A program made the position numbers and the translations under genes. This document shows positions 7,777 to 15,490 of a stretch of 64,000 bases of DNA, piece after piece (within the stretch, counting starts at the first letter, position 1; each line of letters begins with the position of its first letter). This DNA comes from Streptomyces roseofulvus (GTDB lineage: Bacteria > Actinomycetota > Actinomycetes > Streptomycetales > Streptomycetaceae), in assembly GCF_039534915.1 (NCBI RefSeq), contig NZ_BAAAWE010000001.1, positions 5,332,001 to 5,396,000 on the forward strand, given 5' to 3'. The notes under the pieces are model-generated. The model did not search any database. It was not told the origin of the DNA and saw only the letters and a list, made by a program, of their open reading frames with translations.

Positions 7777-8529
7777 ATGGAGACGCCTGACAACGCCACG
7801 CCCACGGGTGAGACCGAGCCCGCCGACACGCCCACCGGCATCGCCGCCGAGGACTGGGCCACGGCTTCCGCCGAGCCGCAGTACCGCGCCGCGGTGATCG
7901 ACCTGCTCGGTGCCCTCGCCTACGGCGAGCTGGCGGCCTTCGAGCGGCTCGCCGAGGACGCCAAGCTCGCGCCGTCCCTGGAGGACAAGGCGGAGCTGGC
8001 GAAGATGGCCTCCGCCGAGTTCCACCACTTCGAGCGGCTGCGGGACCGGCTGGCCGCCGTGGACGCGGAGCCGACCGCGGCGATGGAGCCCTTCGCGAAG
8101 GCGCTGGACGACTTCCACCGCCAGACCGCCCCGTCGGACTGGCTGGAGGGCCTGGTCAAGGCGTACGTGGGCGACTCGATCGCCAGCGACTTCTACCGCG
8201 AGGTCGCGGCCCGCCTCGACTCGGACACCCGCGCCCTGGTGCTCGCGGTGCTCGACGACACCGGGCACGGCAACTTCGCCGTGGAGAAGGTCCGCGCGGC
8301 GATCGACGCCGACCCGCGCGTCGGCGGCCGGCTCGCGCTGTGGGCCCGCCGGCTGATGGGCGAGGCGCTGTCCCAGGCCCAGCGCGTGGTGGCCGAGCGG
8401 GACGCGCTCTCCACGATGCTCGTCGGCGGGGTCGCGGACGGCTTCGACCTGGCGGAGGTCGGCCGGATGTTCTCCCGGATCACCGAGGCGCACACCAAGC
8501 GGATGGCGGCCCTGGGCCTCGCCGCCTGA
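7777..8529 (+). CDS. Ferritin-like fold protein (MiaE-like superfamily)
   Basis: This 250-residue soluble protein is mostly helical and belongs to the actinobacterial ferritin-like family related to the tRNA hydroxylase MiaE. A four-helix bundle is suggested by GELAAFERLAED, ASAEFHHFERLRDRL (E-x-x-H pair), YVGDSIASDFYRE and DDTGHGNFAVEKV, which could supply carboxylate and histidine ligands for a di-iron site. The first 35 residues are a Thr/Pro/Glu-rich tail. The ATG at 7777 lies seven bases after a -10 hexamer, favouring a leaderless transcript. The gene is divergent from rhlE, a pairing conserved in mycobacteria (Rv3210c/Rv3211, from memory). Whether it binds iron or acts on tRNA is not established here. 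Confidence 0.82.
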   Translation: METPDNATPTGETEPADTPTGIAAEDWATASAEPQYRAAVIDLLGALAYGELAAFERLAEDAKLAPSLEDKAELAKMASAEFHHFERLRDRLAAVDAEPTAAMEPFAKALDDFHRQTAPSDWLEGLVKAYVGDSIASDFYREVAARLDSDTRALVLAVLDDTGHGNFAVEKVRAAIDADPRVGGRLALWARRLMGEALSQAQRVVAERDALSTMLVGGVADGFDLAEVGRMFSRITEAHTKRMAALGLAA

Positions 8530-8546
8530 GCCGGCGCCCACCGGCA

Positions 8547-8598
8547 CGGAACGGCCGCGCGGCCCGGGACCTCGGTCCCGGGCCGCGCGGCCGTTCCG
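8547..8598. terminator. Very long perfect hairpin between convergent genes
   Basis: Arms 8547-8571 and 8574-8598 are a perfect 25-base inverted repeat with a two-base centre. It lies between the stop codons of the ferritin-like gene and the convergent small membrane protein and should terminate transcription from both directions. Confidence 0.9.
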
Positions 8599-8613
8599 CG
8601 TGCGGCGCGGCGG

Positions 8614-8889
8614 TCAGTACGCCGCGGGCGATGATCGGCGGAGCCGGTGGCCGGCCGGCCGGACGAGCAGCGAGAGCAGCACCGCCGCCACCGCGACGGC
8701 GCCGGTGAGCGTGGCCAGGAAGTGGCCGGGGCCGAGCGCCCCGTGAGTGACGAGCGCGCCGAAGACCGCGCCGAGCGCACCGGTCAGGAGCACGGTCCTC
8801 CGGGCGGGGAGGCGGTCGGGCAGCCGGTGCGCGGCGGCCCAGGCCAGGGCGAGTCCGAGCAGGGCGGAGCCGAGGGCTTCCAGGAACAC
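8614..8889 (-). CDS. Small hydrophobic membrane protein, 91 aa
   Basis: The protein has three likely membrane segments: FLEALGSALLGLALAWAAAH at the N-terminus, TVLLTGALGAVFGALVTHG in the middle and ATLTGAVAVAAVLLSLL near the C-terminus, ending in a basic HRLRRSSPAAY tail. I do not recognise a named family; the glycine-rich helices resemble the small GlsB/YeaQ-type membrane proteins only in general character. The ATG at 8889 is preceded by a GAGGTGATCC stretch that can act as ribosome binding site. It is convergent with the ferritin-like gene across the long hairpin, and the following 282 bases upstream contain no recognisable gene. Confidence 0.7.
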   Translation of the reverse strand: MFLEALGSALLGLALAWAAAHRLPDRLPARRTVLLTGALGAVFGALVTHGALGPGHFLATLTGAVAVAAVLLSLLVRPAGHRLRRSSPAAY

Positions 8890-9171
8890 GGTGGATCACC
8901 TCGCGAGGGGTGCGGGGCGGGTGGTGCGGTCAAGCCCCTTCCTACCCCGGGCCACCGGAACGCAATCCTCCCTCCGCCCCGGCGCCGCGCCCCGTCCACA
9001 CGGCCCGCGCGGCCGGAGGCGGACCCGCGACGCCTCGCGCGCGGCCCCGCGAGGCCACCCGGACGGCCGTACGCGCGGGGGCGCGCCCGGGGCCGCCGGG
9101 AGGCGTCGCGGAACGCGAGAAGGCCCGGGGGGACGGGTGTCCCTCCGGGCCTCCAGCGCGGGAGTCGCGGC

Positions 9172-9399
9172 TCAGAGCGTGCCGAAGCCCACCCGGCGCA
9201 CCGCGGTCTCGCCGAGCTCCACGTACGCGATCTTGTCCGACGGGACCAGGACCCGGCGGCCCTTCTCGTCCTCCAGGCTGAGCAGCGTCGCCTTGCCGGA
9301 CAGCGCGTCGGCGACGGCGCGCTCCACTTCCTCGGCGGACTGCCCGCTCTCCAGAACGATCTCCCGGGGTGCGTACTGCACGCCGATCTTGACCTCCAC
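9172..9399 (-). CDS. DUF3107 domain protein (TB9.4 type)
   Basis: This 75-residue protein matches DUF3107, the family of mycobacterial TB9.4 (Rv3208A). It starts MEVKIGVQYAPREIVLESGQ, has an acidic SAEEVERAVADAL helix, and ends DKIAYVELGETAVRRVGFG, giving a small alpha/beta fold without obvious catalytic residues. The GTG at 9399 is chosen because GGAGG lies nine bases upstream; in-frame codons further upstream would add unrelated residues. It lies downstream of a TetR regulator gene on the same strand, 136 bases apart, as in mycobacteria, so the two may share regulation. Function unknown. Confidence 0.9.
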   Translation of the reverse strand: MEVKIGVQYAPREIVLESGQSAEEVERAVADALSGKATLLSLEDEKGRRVLVPSDKIAYVELGETAVRRVGFGTL

Positions 9400-9535
9400 G
9401 GCTATGTCCCTCCGAACGGTCAGCCATGCGCGATGAACACGCGCCGTACGCTGCACACATTAGCCCGGTGAGGGGACGCCCACGGGTCAGCCGCCCCACG
9501 CCAGGAGCGAACACGGCACGGGAACAAGCGGGCGG

Positions 9536-10195
9536 TCAGTGCCCCTCGGCGCTCAGCTGGCCCTCGACCGCGTGCAGCGGGAAGCCCGCGATGCCGCGCC
9601 AGGCGAGCGAGGTGAGCAGCGAGACGGCCGTGTCGCGGGGGATCGGGGACTCGCTGGAGAGCCAGTAGCGGGCGACGACCTGGGAGACCCCGCCGAGGCC
9701 CACCGCGAGCAGCATCGACTCGTCCGTGGACAGTCCGGTGTCCTCGGCGATGACCTCGGAGATCGCCTCGGCGCACTGGAGGCTCACCCGGTCCACCCGC
9801 TCGCGGACGGCGGGCTCGTTGGTGAGGTCGGACTCGAAGACCAGCCGGAAGGCGCCGCCCTCGTCCTCGACGTAGGCGAAGTAGGCGTCCATGGTGGCCG
9901 CGACCCGGAGCTTGTTGTCCGAGGTGGAGGCGAGGGCGCCGCGGACCGCCTGGAGCAGGGACTCGCAGTGCTGGTCGAGCAGGGCCAGGTACAGCTCCAG
10001 CTTCCCGGGGAAGTGCTGGTAGAGCACGGGCTTGCTGACGCCGGCCCGCTCGGCGATGTCGTCCATGGCCGCGGAGTGGTAGCCCTGGGCGACGAAGACC
10101 TCCTGGGCCGCGCCGAGCAGCTGGTTCCGCCGGGCACGGCGCGGCAGCCGCGTACCGCGAGGGCGTGCTGCCTCTGTCTGCTCGATGGCGCTCAC
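9536..10195 (-). CDS. TetR family transcriptional regulator
   Basis: This 219-residue regulator has an N-terminal TetR helix-turn-helix at about residues 25-70 (LLGAAQEVFVAQGYH, then MDDIAERAGVSKPVLYQHFP) and a helical ligand-binding C-terminal part. The GTG at 10195 follows GGGAGG at six bases spacing. Its position next to the DUF3107 gene matches mycobacterial Rv3208, reported as FasR, an activator of fatty-acid synthase genes; equivalence here is an inference from synteny and is not proven, and Streptomyces has an unrelated regulator also called FasR. A palindrome upstream of the gene (10255-10263) could be its operator. Confidence 0.9.
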   Translation of the reverse strand: MSAIEQTEAARPRGTRLPRRARRNQLLGAAQEVFVAQGYHSAAMDDIAERAGVSKPVLYQHFPGKLELYLALLDQHCESLLQAVRGALASTSDNKLRVAATMDAYFAYVEDEGGAFRLVFESDLTNEPAVRERVDRVSLQCAEAISEVIAEDTGLSTDESMLLAVGLGGVSQVVARYWLSSESPIPRDTAVSLLTSLAWRGIAGFPLHAVEGQLSAEGH

Positions 10196-10243
10196 GCGGC
10201 CTCCCAAGAATTCGATCCATGTGCGCTGACGCGCCGCGCCGCC

Positions 10244-10263
10244 ATCGTACTTTTGGGTAACCC
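10244..10263 (-). promoter_or_regulatory. Candidate promoter and operator of the TetR gene
   Basis: On the minus strand a -10-like TACGAT (10249-10244) lies about 48 bases before the GTG. Just upstream, GGGTAACCC at 10255-10263 forms GGGT/ACCC arms around one base and would fall in the -35 to -10 spacer, a typical place for autorepression. No clear -35 box is visible. Confidence 0.4.
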
Positions 10264-10474
10264 GGGTGTGCGCGGTGCGAACGCAGAATTTCACGGACCG
10301 GACGCCGAGGTCGACAGGCTATTCAAGATTAAACCGAACAAATCAGCGGGAATCGCCGACCGAATCCGCGCTGATCGGTGATGTGCGGTGCTGTGCGGCC
10401 GCGATCGGCCGCGCGGATCGGCGCCCTTCGCGCGGCGGAGGTCCTTCGGTGCTGGTCAGCGGGTCCGCGTACGG

Positions 10475-10690
10475 TCAGCGGTAGTCGTCCTCGTCGAGCG
10501 TGACGACGCGCGCCTGTTCGGAGGCGTCGCCCTCGTCCGCCGCGTCGTGGTCGATATCGCTGAGCGGTTCGTCCTCCCTCGGACGCAGTTCCGTGTGCTG
10601 CTCGGCAGCGTCGGCCTCCGGGACTTCCTCGTCGAGCACGGCGTCCTCTTCCTCGGGGAACGATTCCGGCTCGGACGGATCGACAGTCAT
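10475..10690 (-). CDS. Small acidic protein, 71 aa
   Basis: The protein is strongly acidic: of 71 residues more than a third are Asp or Glu, with runs such as ESFPEEEDAVLDEEVPE and a C-terminal RVVTLDEDDYR. It has no hydrophobic segment and is probably intrinsically disordered. The ATG at 10690 has GGAAGG at good spacing; longer in-frame reading upstream is not supported. It diverges from the alpha/beta hydrolase gene. Similar short acidic proteins occur next to this locus in other streptomycetes as far as I recall, but no function is known. About 280 bases between it and the TetR start hold an A/T-rich patch at 10317-10345 and no gene. Confidence 0.7.
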   Translation of the reverse strand: MTVDPSEPESFPEEEDAVLDEEVPEADAAEQHTELRPREDEPLSDIDHDAADEGDASEQARVVTLDEDDYR

Positions 10691-10873
10691 GCGCTTCCTT
10701 CCCGTCCTCCCCGCGCGCGGGCGGCCGCCCGCGCCGATGGCCCTTCCTTCGAGCGTAGGAGCACCCGCGCCGGGCCGCACCCGAGCGGCACCCGATGGGG
10801 GTCCCGGAGGGCTCACGGCGGGCGCCACGCGTCCTGTGACCGCACCCACACCCGTGCGCGCGTGATCGTCTCG

Positions 10874-10879
10874 TAATAT
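10874..10879 (+). promoter_or_regulatory. -10 element TAATAT for a leaderless transcript
   Basis: TAATAT ends seven bases before the ATG at 10887; no ribosome binding site is present in the seven-base spacer, so translation probably begins on a leaderless mRNA. Confidence 0.6.
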
Positions 10880-10886
10880 TGCGGCC

Positions 10887-11867
10887 ATGTCCTCGACCGA
10901 GCTGCCGGAAACCCGGACCGCCGACACCGCACCGCCGGCGCCGCGTCCGCGTGCGGTCCGGGTCGCCGACGGCGAGGAGCTCCGCTCCGTCGCGCTCCCC
11001 GGACTCACCCTCACCGTGCGCTCCCGGCCCGGCGACCGCTCCGGTCTGCCGCCCGCGCTGTACGTGCACGGCCTCGGCGGCTCCTCGCAGAACTGGTCCG
11101 CCCTGATGCCGCTGCTCGCCGACCTCGTCGACGGCGAGGCCGTCGACCTGCCCGGCTTCGGCGACTCCCCGCCGCCCGACGACGGCAACTACTCGGTCAC
11201 CGGGCACGCCCGGGCCGTCATCCGGCTGCTCGACGCCTCCGGCCGCGGTCCCGTCCACCTCTTCGGCAACTCCATGGGCGGCGCCGTCGCCACCCGGGTC
11301 GCCGCCGTCCGGCCCGACCTGGTCCGCACCCTGACCCTCGTCTCGCCGGCCCTGCCCGAGCTGCGCGCCCAGCGCACCGCCTGGCCGACGGCGCTGCTCG
11401 CCGTGCCCGGCGTCGCCGGGCTCTTCGCCCGGCTCTCCCGCGACTGGACCGCCGAGCAGCGCGTCCGGGGCGTCCTGTCGCTCTGTTACGGGGACCCGGG
11501 CCGGGTCACCGAGGAGGGGCTGCGGCACGCCGTCGAGGAGATGGAGCGTCGGCTGGAACTCCCCTATTTCTGGGACGCCATGGCCAGGTCCTCGCGCGGG
11601 ATCGTCGACGCCTATACGCTCGGCGGCCAGCACGGCCTGTGGCGGCAGGCGGAGCGGGTGCTCGCGCCGACCCTGCTGATCTACGGCGGTCGTGACCGGC
11701 TCGTCTCGTACCGGATGGCCCGCAGGGCCGCCGCGGCCTTCCGAAGCTCGCGGCTGCTGAGCCTGCCCGACGCCGGTCACGTGGCGATGATGGAGTACCC
11801 CGAGACGGTCGCCGCGGCCGCGCGGGAACTGATCGCGGACCACGACGCGCGGCACGACGGGAGCTGA
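10887..11867 (+). CDS. Alpha/beta hydrolase
   Basis: This 326-residue protein is a standard alpha/beta hydrolase. LYVHGLGGSSQNW forms the oxyanion-hole strand, LFGNSMGGAVATR supplies Ser129, LLIYGGRDRLVSY supplies Asp270 and LPDAGHVAMMEYP supplies His298, completing the triad. The first 30 residues are proline/alanine-rich; no signal peptide is visible, so it should be cytoplasmic. Its gene ends seven bases before the DUF3152 gene on the same strand, so the two likely form an operon driven by the -10 element at 10874. Substrate unknown; esterase or C-C hydrolase activity is possible. Confidence 0.88.
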   Translation: MSSTELPETRTADTAPPAPRPRAVRVADGEELRSVALPGLTLTVRSRPGDRSGLPPALYVHGLGGSSQNWSALMPLLADLVDGEAVDLPGFGDSPPPDDGNYSVTGHARAVIRLLDASGRGPVHLFGNSMGGAVATRVAAVRPDLVRTLTLVSPALPELRAQRTAWPTALLAVPGVAGLFARLSRDWTAEQRVRGVLSLCYGDPGRVTEEGLRHAVEEMERRLELPYFWDAMARSSRGIVDAYTLGGQHGLWRQAERVLAPTLLIYGGRDRLVSYRMARRAAAAFRSSRLLSLPDAGHVAMMEYPETVAAAARELIADHDARHDGS

Positions 11868-11874
11868 ACCCGGG

Positions 11875-13542
11875 GTGGGACGACATAGTCGCAAGGGCCC
11901 TGCGCCCTCGGCGGGCGATACCGGCCGCACGGACGGCACGCGCACGCCCGTGACGGGCGGGACGCGCCCGCCCGCGCCGGTGGCCGACACCGGCCGCACG
12001 CCGGTCGTGGACGGCGGCGCGGGCACGGGCCGGCGCCGCCGCGCCGCCGACGGCCCGGACGACCGCGGCACCACCCGCGGCCACGGCACCCTCCACGGCC
12101 ACGGGACCCCGGCGCACGGGACCCCCGGCCAGGGCGGCCGGCCGGCTCCCGCGTACGGAACCCCGGCCCCCGGCTCCCCGTCGGTCGGGACTCCCGCCCA
12201 CGGCACGCCCGCGTACGGCACCCCGGGTCGCGGCCCGCAGGGGCACGGCGCTCCCCCGCAGGGCGGCCCTCGCCACGGGACCCCCGCCCCGGGGGCTCCC
12301 CGCCAGGGCACTCCCGCGTACGGCACTCCCGCGCACGAGACCCCGGGTTACGGCGCCCCCGCGCAGGGGACTCCCGCGCACGGAACCCCGCGCTACGGCG
12401 CCCCCGCGCCAGGCGCTCCCCGCCACGGCGCCCCGGCGCCCGCTCACGGGACTCCGGCTCACGGCACCCCCGCCCACGGCACCCCCGCCCCGCTCGGCGG
12501 TCCGCACGACACGCCCGCGCACGGGGTTCCGCACACGCCCGCTCATGGCATTCCGGTGCGCGGGGGGCATCCCGCGGACGAGGAGGCCGGGCGGCCGGCG
12601 CCCGAGCGGTACGGGGTCGCCGGGGGCGCCGCGCCGGTGATCCCGGGGCCGCGCCGGGCCGCCGCCGCCCCGCCCGCGGGGCCGGACGCGCCCGCGGGCG
12701 ACGAGGCCGACGCGCCCGGCAGGGGCGGCAAGGGCCGGGCCCTCACCGGGATCGCGGCCGCCGCGGTCACCACCTGCCTCGCGATCGTCGTCGCCGGGCA
12801 GGTCGCGGACCGGCAGGACGACGCCCCGGCGGTGCGCGCCGCGCAGAAGCCCGCCGAGCGCGCCTCGGAGGACTCCGCCTCCCGCTCCGACGAGCGGCCC
12901 ACCCCGTCGAGCCCGGTCCCGGTCACCCGGCAACCGGCGCCCACGTACGAGCAGTTGATGACCCGCCAGTTCCCGATCGACCCGAAGCTCACCGGGTCCG
13001 GCGACTTCGAGGCGGTGCCCGGGCTCGACAAGGCGCCCGGCGCCGGGCAGAAGTACCGCTACCGGGTGGACGTCGAGAAGGGTCTCGGCCTCGACGCCAG
13101 GCTCTTCGCCCGGGCCGTCCAGCAGACGCTCAACGACAAGCGCAGCTGGGCCGGTCAGGGCGCCATGACCTTCGAGCGGATCTCCAGCGGCGAGCCCGAC
13201 TTCGTCATCACCCTCGCGAGCCCCGGCACCACCGGCAAGTGGTGCGCCAAGTCCGGTCTCGACACCACCGTCGACAACGTCTCCTGCGACTCCGCCTCCA
13301 CCGAGCGCGTGATGATCAACGCCTTCCGATGGGCGCAGGGTTCGGAGACCTTCGGCCCGAAGGCGATGCTCGCGTACCGCCAGATGCTCATCAACCACGA
13401 GGTCGGACACCGGCTCGGCCACAACCACGTGTCGTGCCGCACGCCGGGCGCCCTGGCGCCGGTGATGCAGCAGCAGACCAAGTCCCTGGAGATCGACGGC
13501 ATCCCCTGCCGCCCCAACCCCTGGGTGTATCCCGGCAGTTGA
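11875..13542 (+). CDS. DUF3152 membrane-anchored metalloprotease-like protein
   Basis: This 555-residue protein has a long disordered N-terminus (about 1-280) made of GTP-, AHG- and AYG-containing repeats, one membrane segment (about 286-308, LTGIAAAAVTTCLAIVVAGQ) and a C-terminal DUF3152 domain that would lie outside the cell. The domain ends with HEVGHRLGHNH at residues 508-518, which fits the metzincin zinc pattern HExxHxxGxxH, so a zinc peptidase is plausible. The family member in M. tuberculosis is Rv3207c (from memory). It starts with GTG seven bases after the hydrolase stop, consistent with one operon. The repetitive tail may span the thick cell wall or bind nucleic acid; that is speculation. 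Confidence 0.87.
   Translation: MGRHSRKGPAPSAGDTGRTDGTRTPVTGGTRPPAPVADTGRTPVVDGGAGTGRRRRAADGPDDRGTTRGHGTLHGHGTPAHGTPGQGGRPAPAYGTPAPGSPSVGTPAHGTPAYGTPGRGPQGHGAPPQGGPRHGTPAPGAPRQGTPAYGTPAHETPGYGAPAQGTPAHGTPRYGAPAPGAPRHGAPAPAHGTPAHGTPAHGTPAPLGGPHDTPAHGVPHTPAHGIPVRGGHPADEEAGRPAPERYGVAGGAAPVIPGPRRAAAAPPAGPDAPAGDEADAPGRGGKGRALTGIAAAAVTTCLAIVVAGQVADRQDDAPAVRAAQKPAERASEDSASRSDERPTPSSPVPVTRQPAPTYEQLMTRQFPIDPKLTGSGDFEAVPGLDKAPGAGQKYRYRVDVEKGLGLDARLFARAVQQTLNDKRSWAGQGAMTFERISSGEPDFVITLASPGTTGKWCAKSGLDTTVDNVSCDSASTERVMINAFRWAQGSETFGPKAMLAYRQMLINHEVGHRLGHNHVSCRTPGALAPVMQQQTKSLEIDGIPCRPNPWVYPGS
12091..12540 (+). repeat. Degenerate 15-bp coding minisatellite in the DUF3152 gene
   Basis: About thirty imperfect copies of a five-codon unit encode variants of G-T-P-A-H and G-A-P-A-Y. 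The DNA shows recurring CACGGCACCCC and TACGGCACCCC segments. The low-complexity coding repeat is likely to vary in length between strains. Confidence 0.8.
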
Positions 13543-13821
13543 CCCCGGCCGGCTCCGGCCGTCACCGGTCCCGCGGGGCACGTGCCCCCGCAAGCCTGAC
13601 GCTCCGTGACGCCTCCGGCGCGTACCGCGACCGAACGCGACCGGCCTGGGAAAGTTACGTGCATTCACCCCTTCCGGTGGTGCGATGGACAACCGTCCGT
13701 CGCGCCACCGTCCCCTGCGCTTACGTTCTTCCCGCTGCGGGATTCCCGCCGAGGGCCGGCAGCGCGCGCCACCGGCGGGACCGGTGGGCGACACGTCGAG
13801 GGAGACCGGGGGTGTGTGCTC

Positions 13822-15477
13822 GTGCGGATCGGACTGCTCACGGAGGGTGGCACCCCGTGCGCGACCGGTGACACCGGCGCGTGGTGGCAGCGGCTCGTGC
13901 ACGGCCTCCCCGCCCACGAGTTCGACCTGTACGCCGTCGGCGGCCCGCTCCCCGCCACCCCGCTGCCCCCGCACACCCGGCCCGTCCCCGCCACCGGCGA
14001 GGGCGCCCTCCCCGCGGGCCCGCCCGAGCGCACCGGCCGCCGCGCCTACGGCCGGCGCGACCGCCGCCGCTTCGCCGAGGGCTTCCACGCCCTCGCCACC
14101 GGCCTGACCGCCGAGACCGACCCCGCGCACCCCGCCGACGGGGACCCCGCCGACTCCTTCGCCGCCGGCCTCGGCGCCCTCGCCGACCTCGCCCGCGACA
14201 GCGGCGGACTGCCCGCCGCGCTCCGCTCCGACGACGCCGTCCGCGTCCTGGAGGCCGCCTGCCGCGCCCCCGGCGCCCGCCGCGCCGCCGCCGCGGCCGG
14301 ACTCCACGACCACCTCGCCTTCGCCGACCACCTGGAGCGGGCCCTGCGCCCCCTCTCCCTCGACTGGTACGACGAGACCGCCCTCGGCGCCGCCGACCTC
14401 TGCCACGCCACCGCCGGCGGTCCCGTCGCCCTTCCCGGCCTGCTGGCCAAACGCTTCTTCGGCACCCCGCTCCTGGTCACCGAGTACGGCGTCGGCCTGC
14501 GCTCCCACTACCTCCACGGGGAGGCCGGCGACCGCTCCACCGCGCTGCGCGCCCTGCTCGCCTCCCTCCACGGCCGCCTCGCCGGCGAGACGTACCGCCA
14601 GGCCGCCCTCCTCACCCCCGGCAACGCCCACGCCCGCCGCTGGCAGGAGAAGCTCGGCGCCGACCGCGACCGGGTCCGCACCGTCCACCCCGGCATGCCC
14701 GCCGAACGCTTCGCCGACGTCGGCGAGGACGAGGAGAGCGGCGAGCCCGGCACCCTCGTCTGGATCGGCCGCGTCGAACCCGCCAAGGACCTCGTCGCCC
14801 TCCTGCACGCCTTCGCCGAACTGCGTGCCCGCCGCGCCGACGCCCGGCTGCGGATCGTCTCCGTCCCCGCCGACGCCGGCGAGACCGAACCGGGCGGCGA
14901 CCACTGCGCCTACCTCGCGCAGTGCGCCGCGCTCGCCGCCCAGCTCTTCCCCGACGAGGCAGCGGGCGCCCACGCCGTCGGCGAGAACCCCGTCTCCTTC
15001 GAGGAGCTCGGCGGACCCGAGGCCCCCACCCTGGAGGACGTCTACGCCTCCGCCGCCGTCGTCGTCCTCTCCAGCACCGTCGAGGGCTTCCCCGCCAGCC
15101 TCGTCGAGGCGATGTTCTGCGCCCGCGCCACCGTCTCCACCGACGTCGGCGCGGTCGTCGAGATCATCGGCGGCACCGGGCTCGTGGTCCCCCCGCGCAA
15201 CCCCCGGGCGCTCGCCGACGCCTGCCTCGCGCTGCTGCGCGACCCCGAGCGCCGGTACCGGCTCGGCGCGGCCGCCCGCGCCCGCGCGCTCGAACTCTTC
15301 ACCGTCGAACAGAACCTCGCCGCGTTCCGCGGCATCTACCTGGAACTCCTCTCCCACGCGCCGGTACGCCACCGCACCGGGTCCGACGTGCCCTTCGCCC
15401 GCCCCGCCGAGGCGCACCTCGCCGGCGGCTGGGTGCCGCAGGCCGTCACCGCGGACAGAGGAGCCCCCGATGCCTGA
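13822..15477 (+). CDS. PelF-like GT4 glycosyltransferase (DUF3492 family)
   Basis: This 551-residue protein is a retaining GT-B glycosyltransferase. It opens with RIGLLTEGGTPCATGDTGAW, the start of the DUF3492 domain typical of PelF, the cytoplasmic enzyme that polymerises Pel exopolysaccharide from UDP-GalNAc in Pseudomonas. The C-terminal GT4 half shows LVTEYGVGLRSHYLHGE, LVWIGRVEPAKDL and a donor-binding segment SSTVEGFPASLVEAMF (the E-x7-E motif), followed by GLVVPPRNPRALADA. I chose GTG 13822 because it begins directly with the family's N-terminus; GTG 13816 is two codons longer. The 279 bases upstream contain no gene and probably the promoter. The next gene follows within 14 bases, so an operon is likely. 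Confidence 0.88.
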   Translation: MRIGLLTEGGTPCATGDTGAWWQRLVHGLPAHEFDLYAVGGPLPATPLPPHTRPVPATGEGALPAGPPERTGRRAYGRRDRRRFAEGFHALATGLTAETDPAHPADGDPADSFAAGLGALADLARDSGGLPAALRSDDAVRVLEAACRAPGARRAAAAAGLHDHLAFADHLERALRPLSLDWYDETALGAADLCHATAGGPVALPGLLAKRFFGTPLLVTEYGVGLRSHYLHGEAGDRSTALRALLASLHGRLAGETYRQAALLTPGNAHARRWQEKLGADRDRVRTVHPGMPAERFADVGEDEESGEPGTLVWIGRVEPAKDLVALLHAFAELRARRADARLRIVSVPADAGETEPGGDHCAYLAQCAALAAQLFPDEAAGAHAVGENPVSFEELGGPEAPTLEDVYASAAVVVLSSTVEGFPASLVEAMFCARATVSTDVGAVVEIIGGTGLVVPPRNPRALADACLALLRDPERRYRLGAAARARALELFTVEQNLAAFRGIYLELLSHAPVRHRTGSDVPFARPAEAHLAGGWVPQAVTADRGAPDA

Positions 15478-15490
15478 AGGAGGCACCCCC

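Noticed and set aside
12091..12540. Short tandem repeats considered as a non-coding satellite or origin iterons
   Set aside because: The units are multiples of three and keep the DUF3152 reading frame; no replication genes are near.
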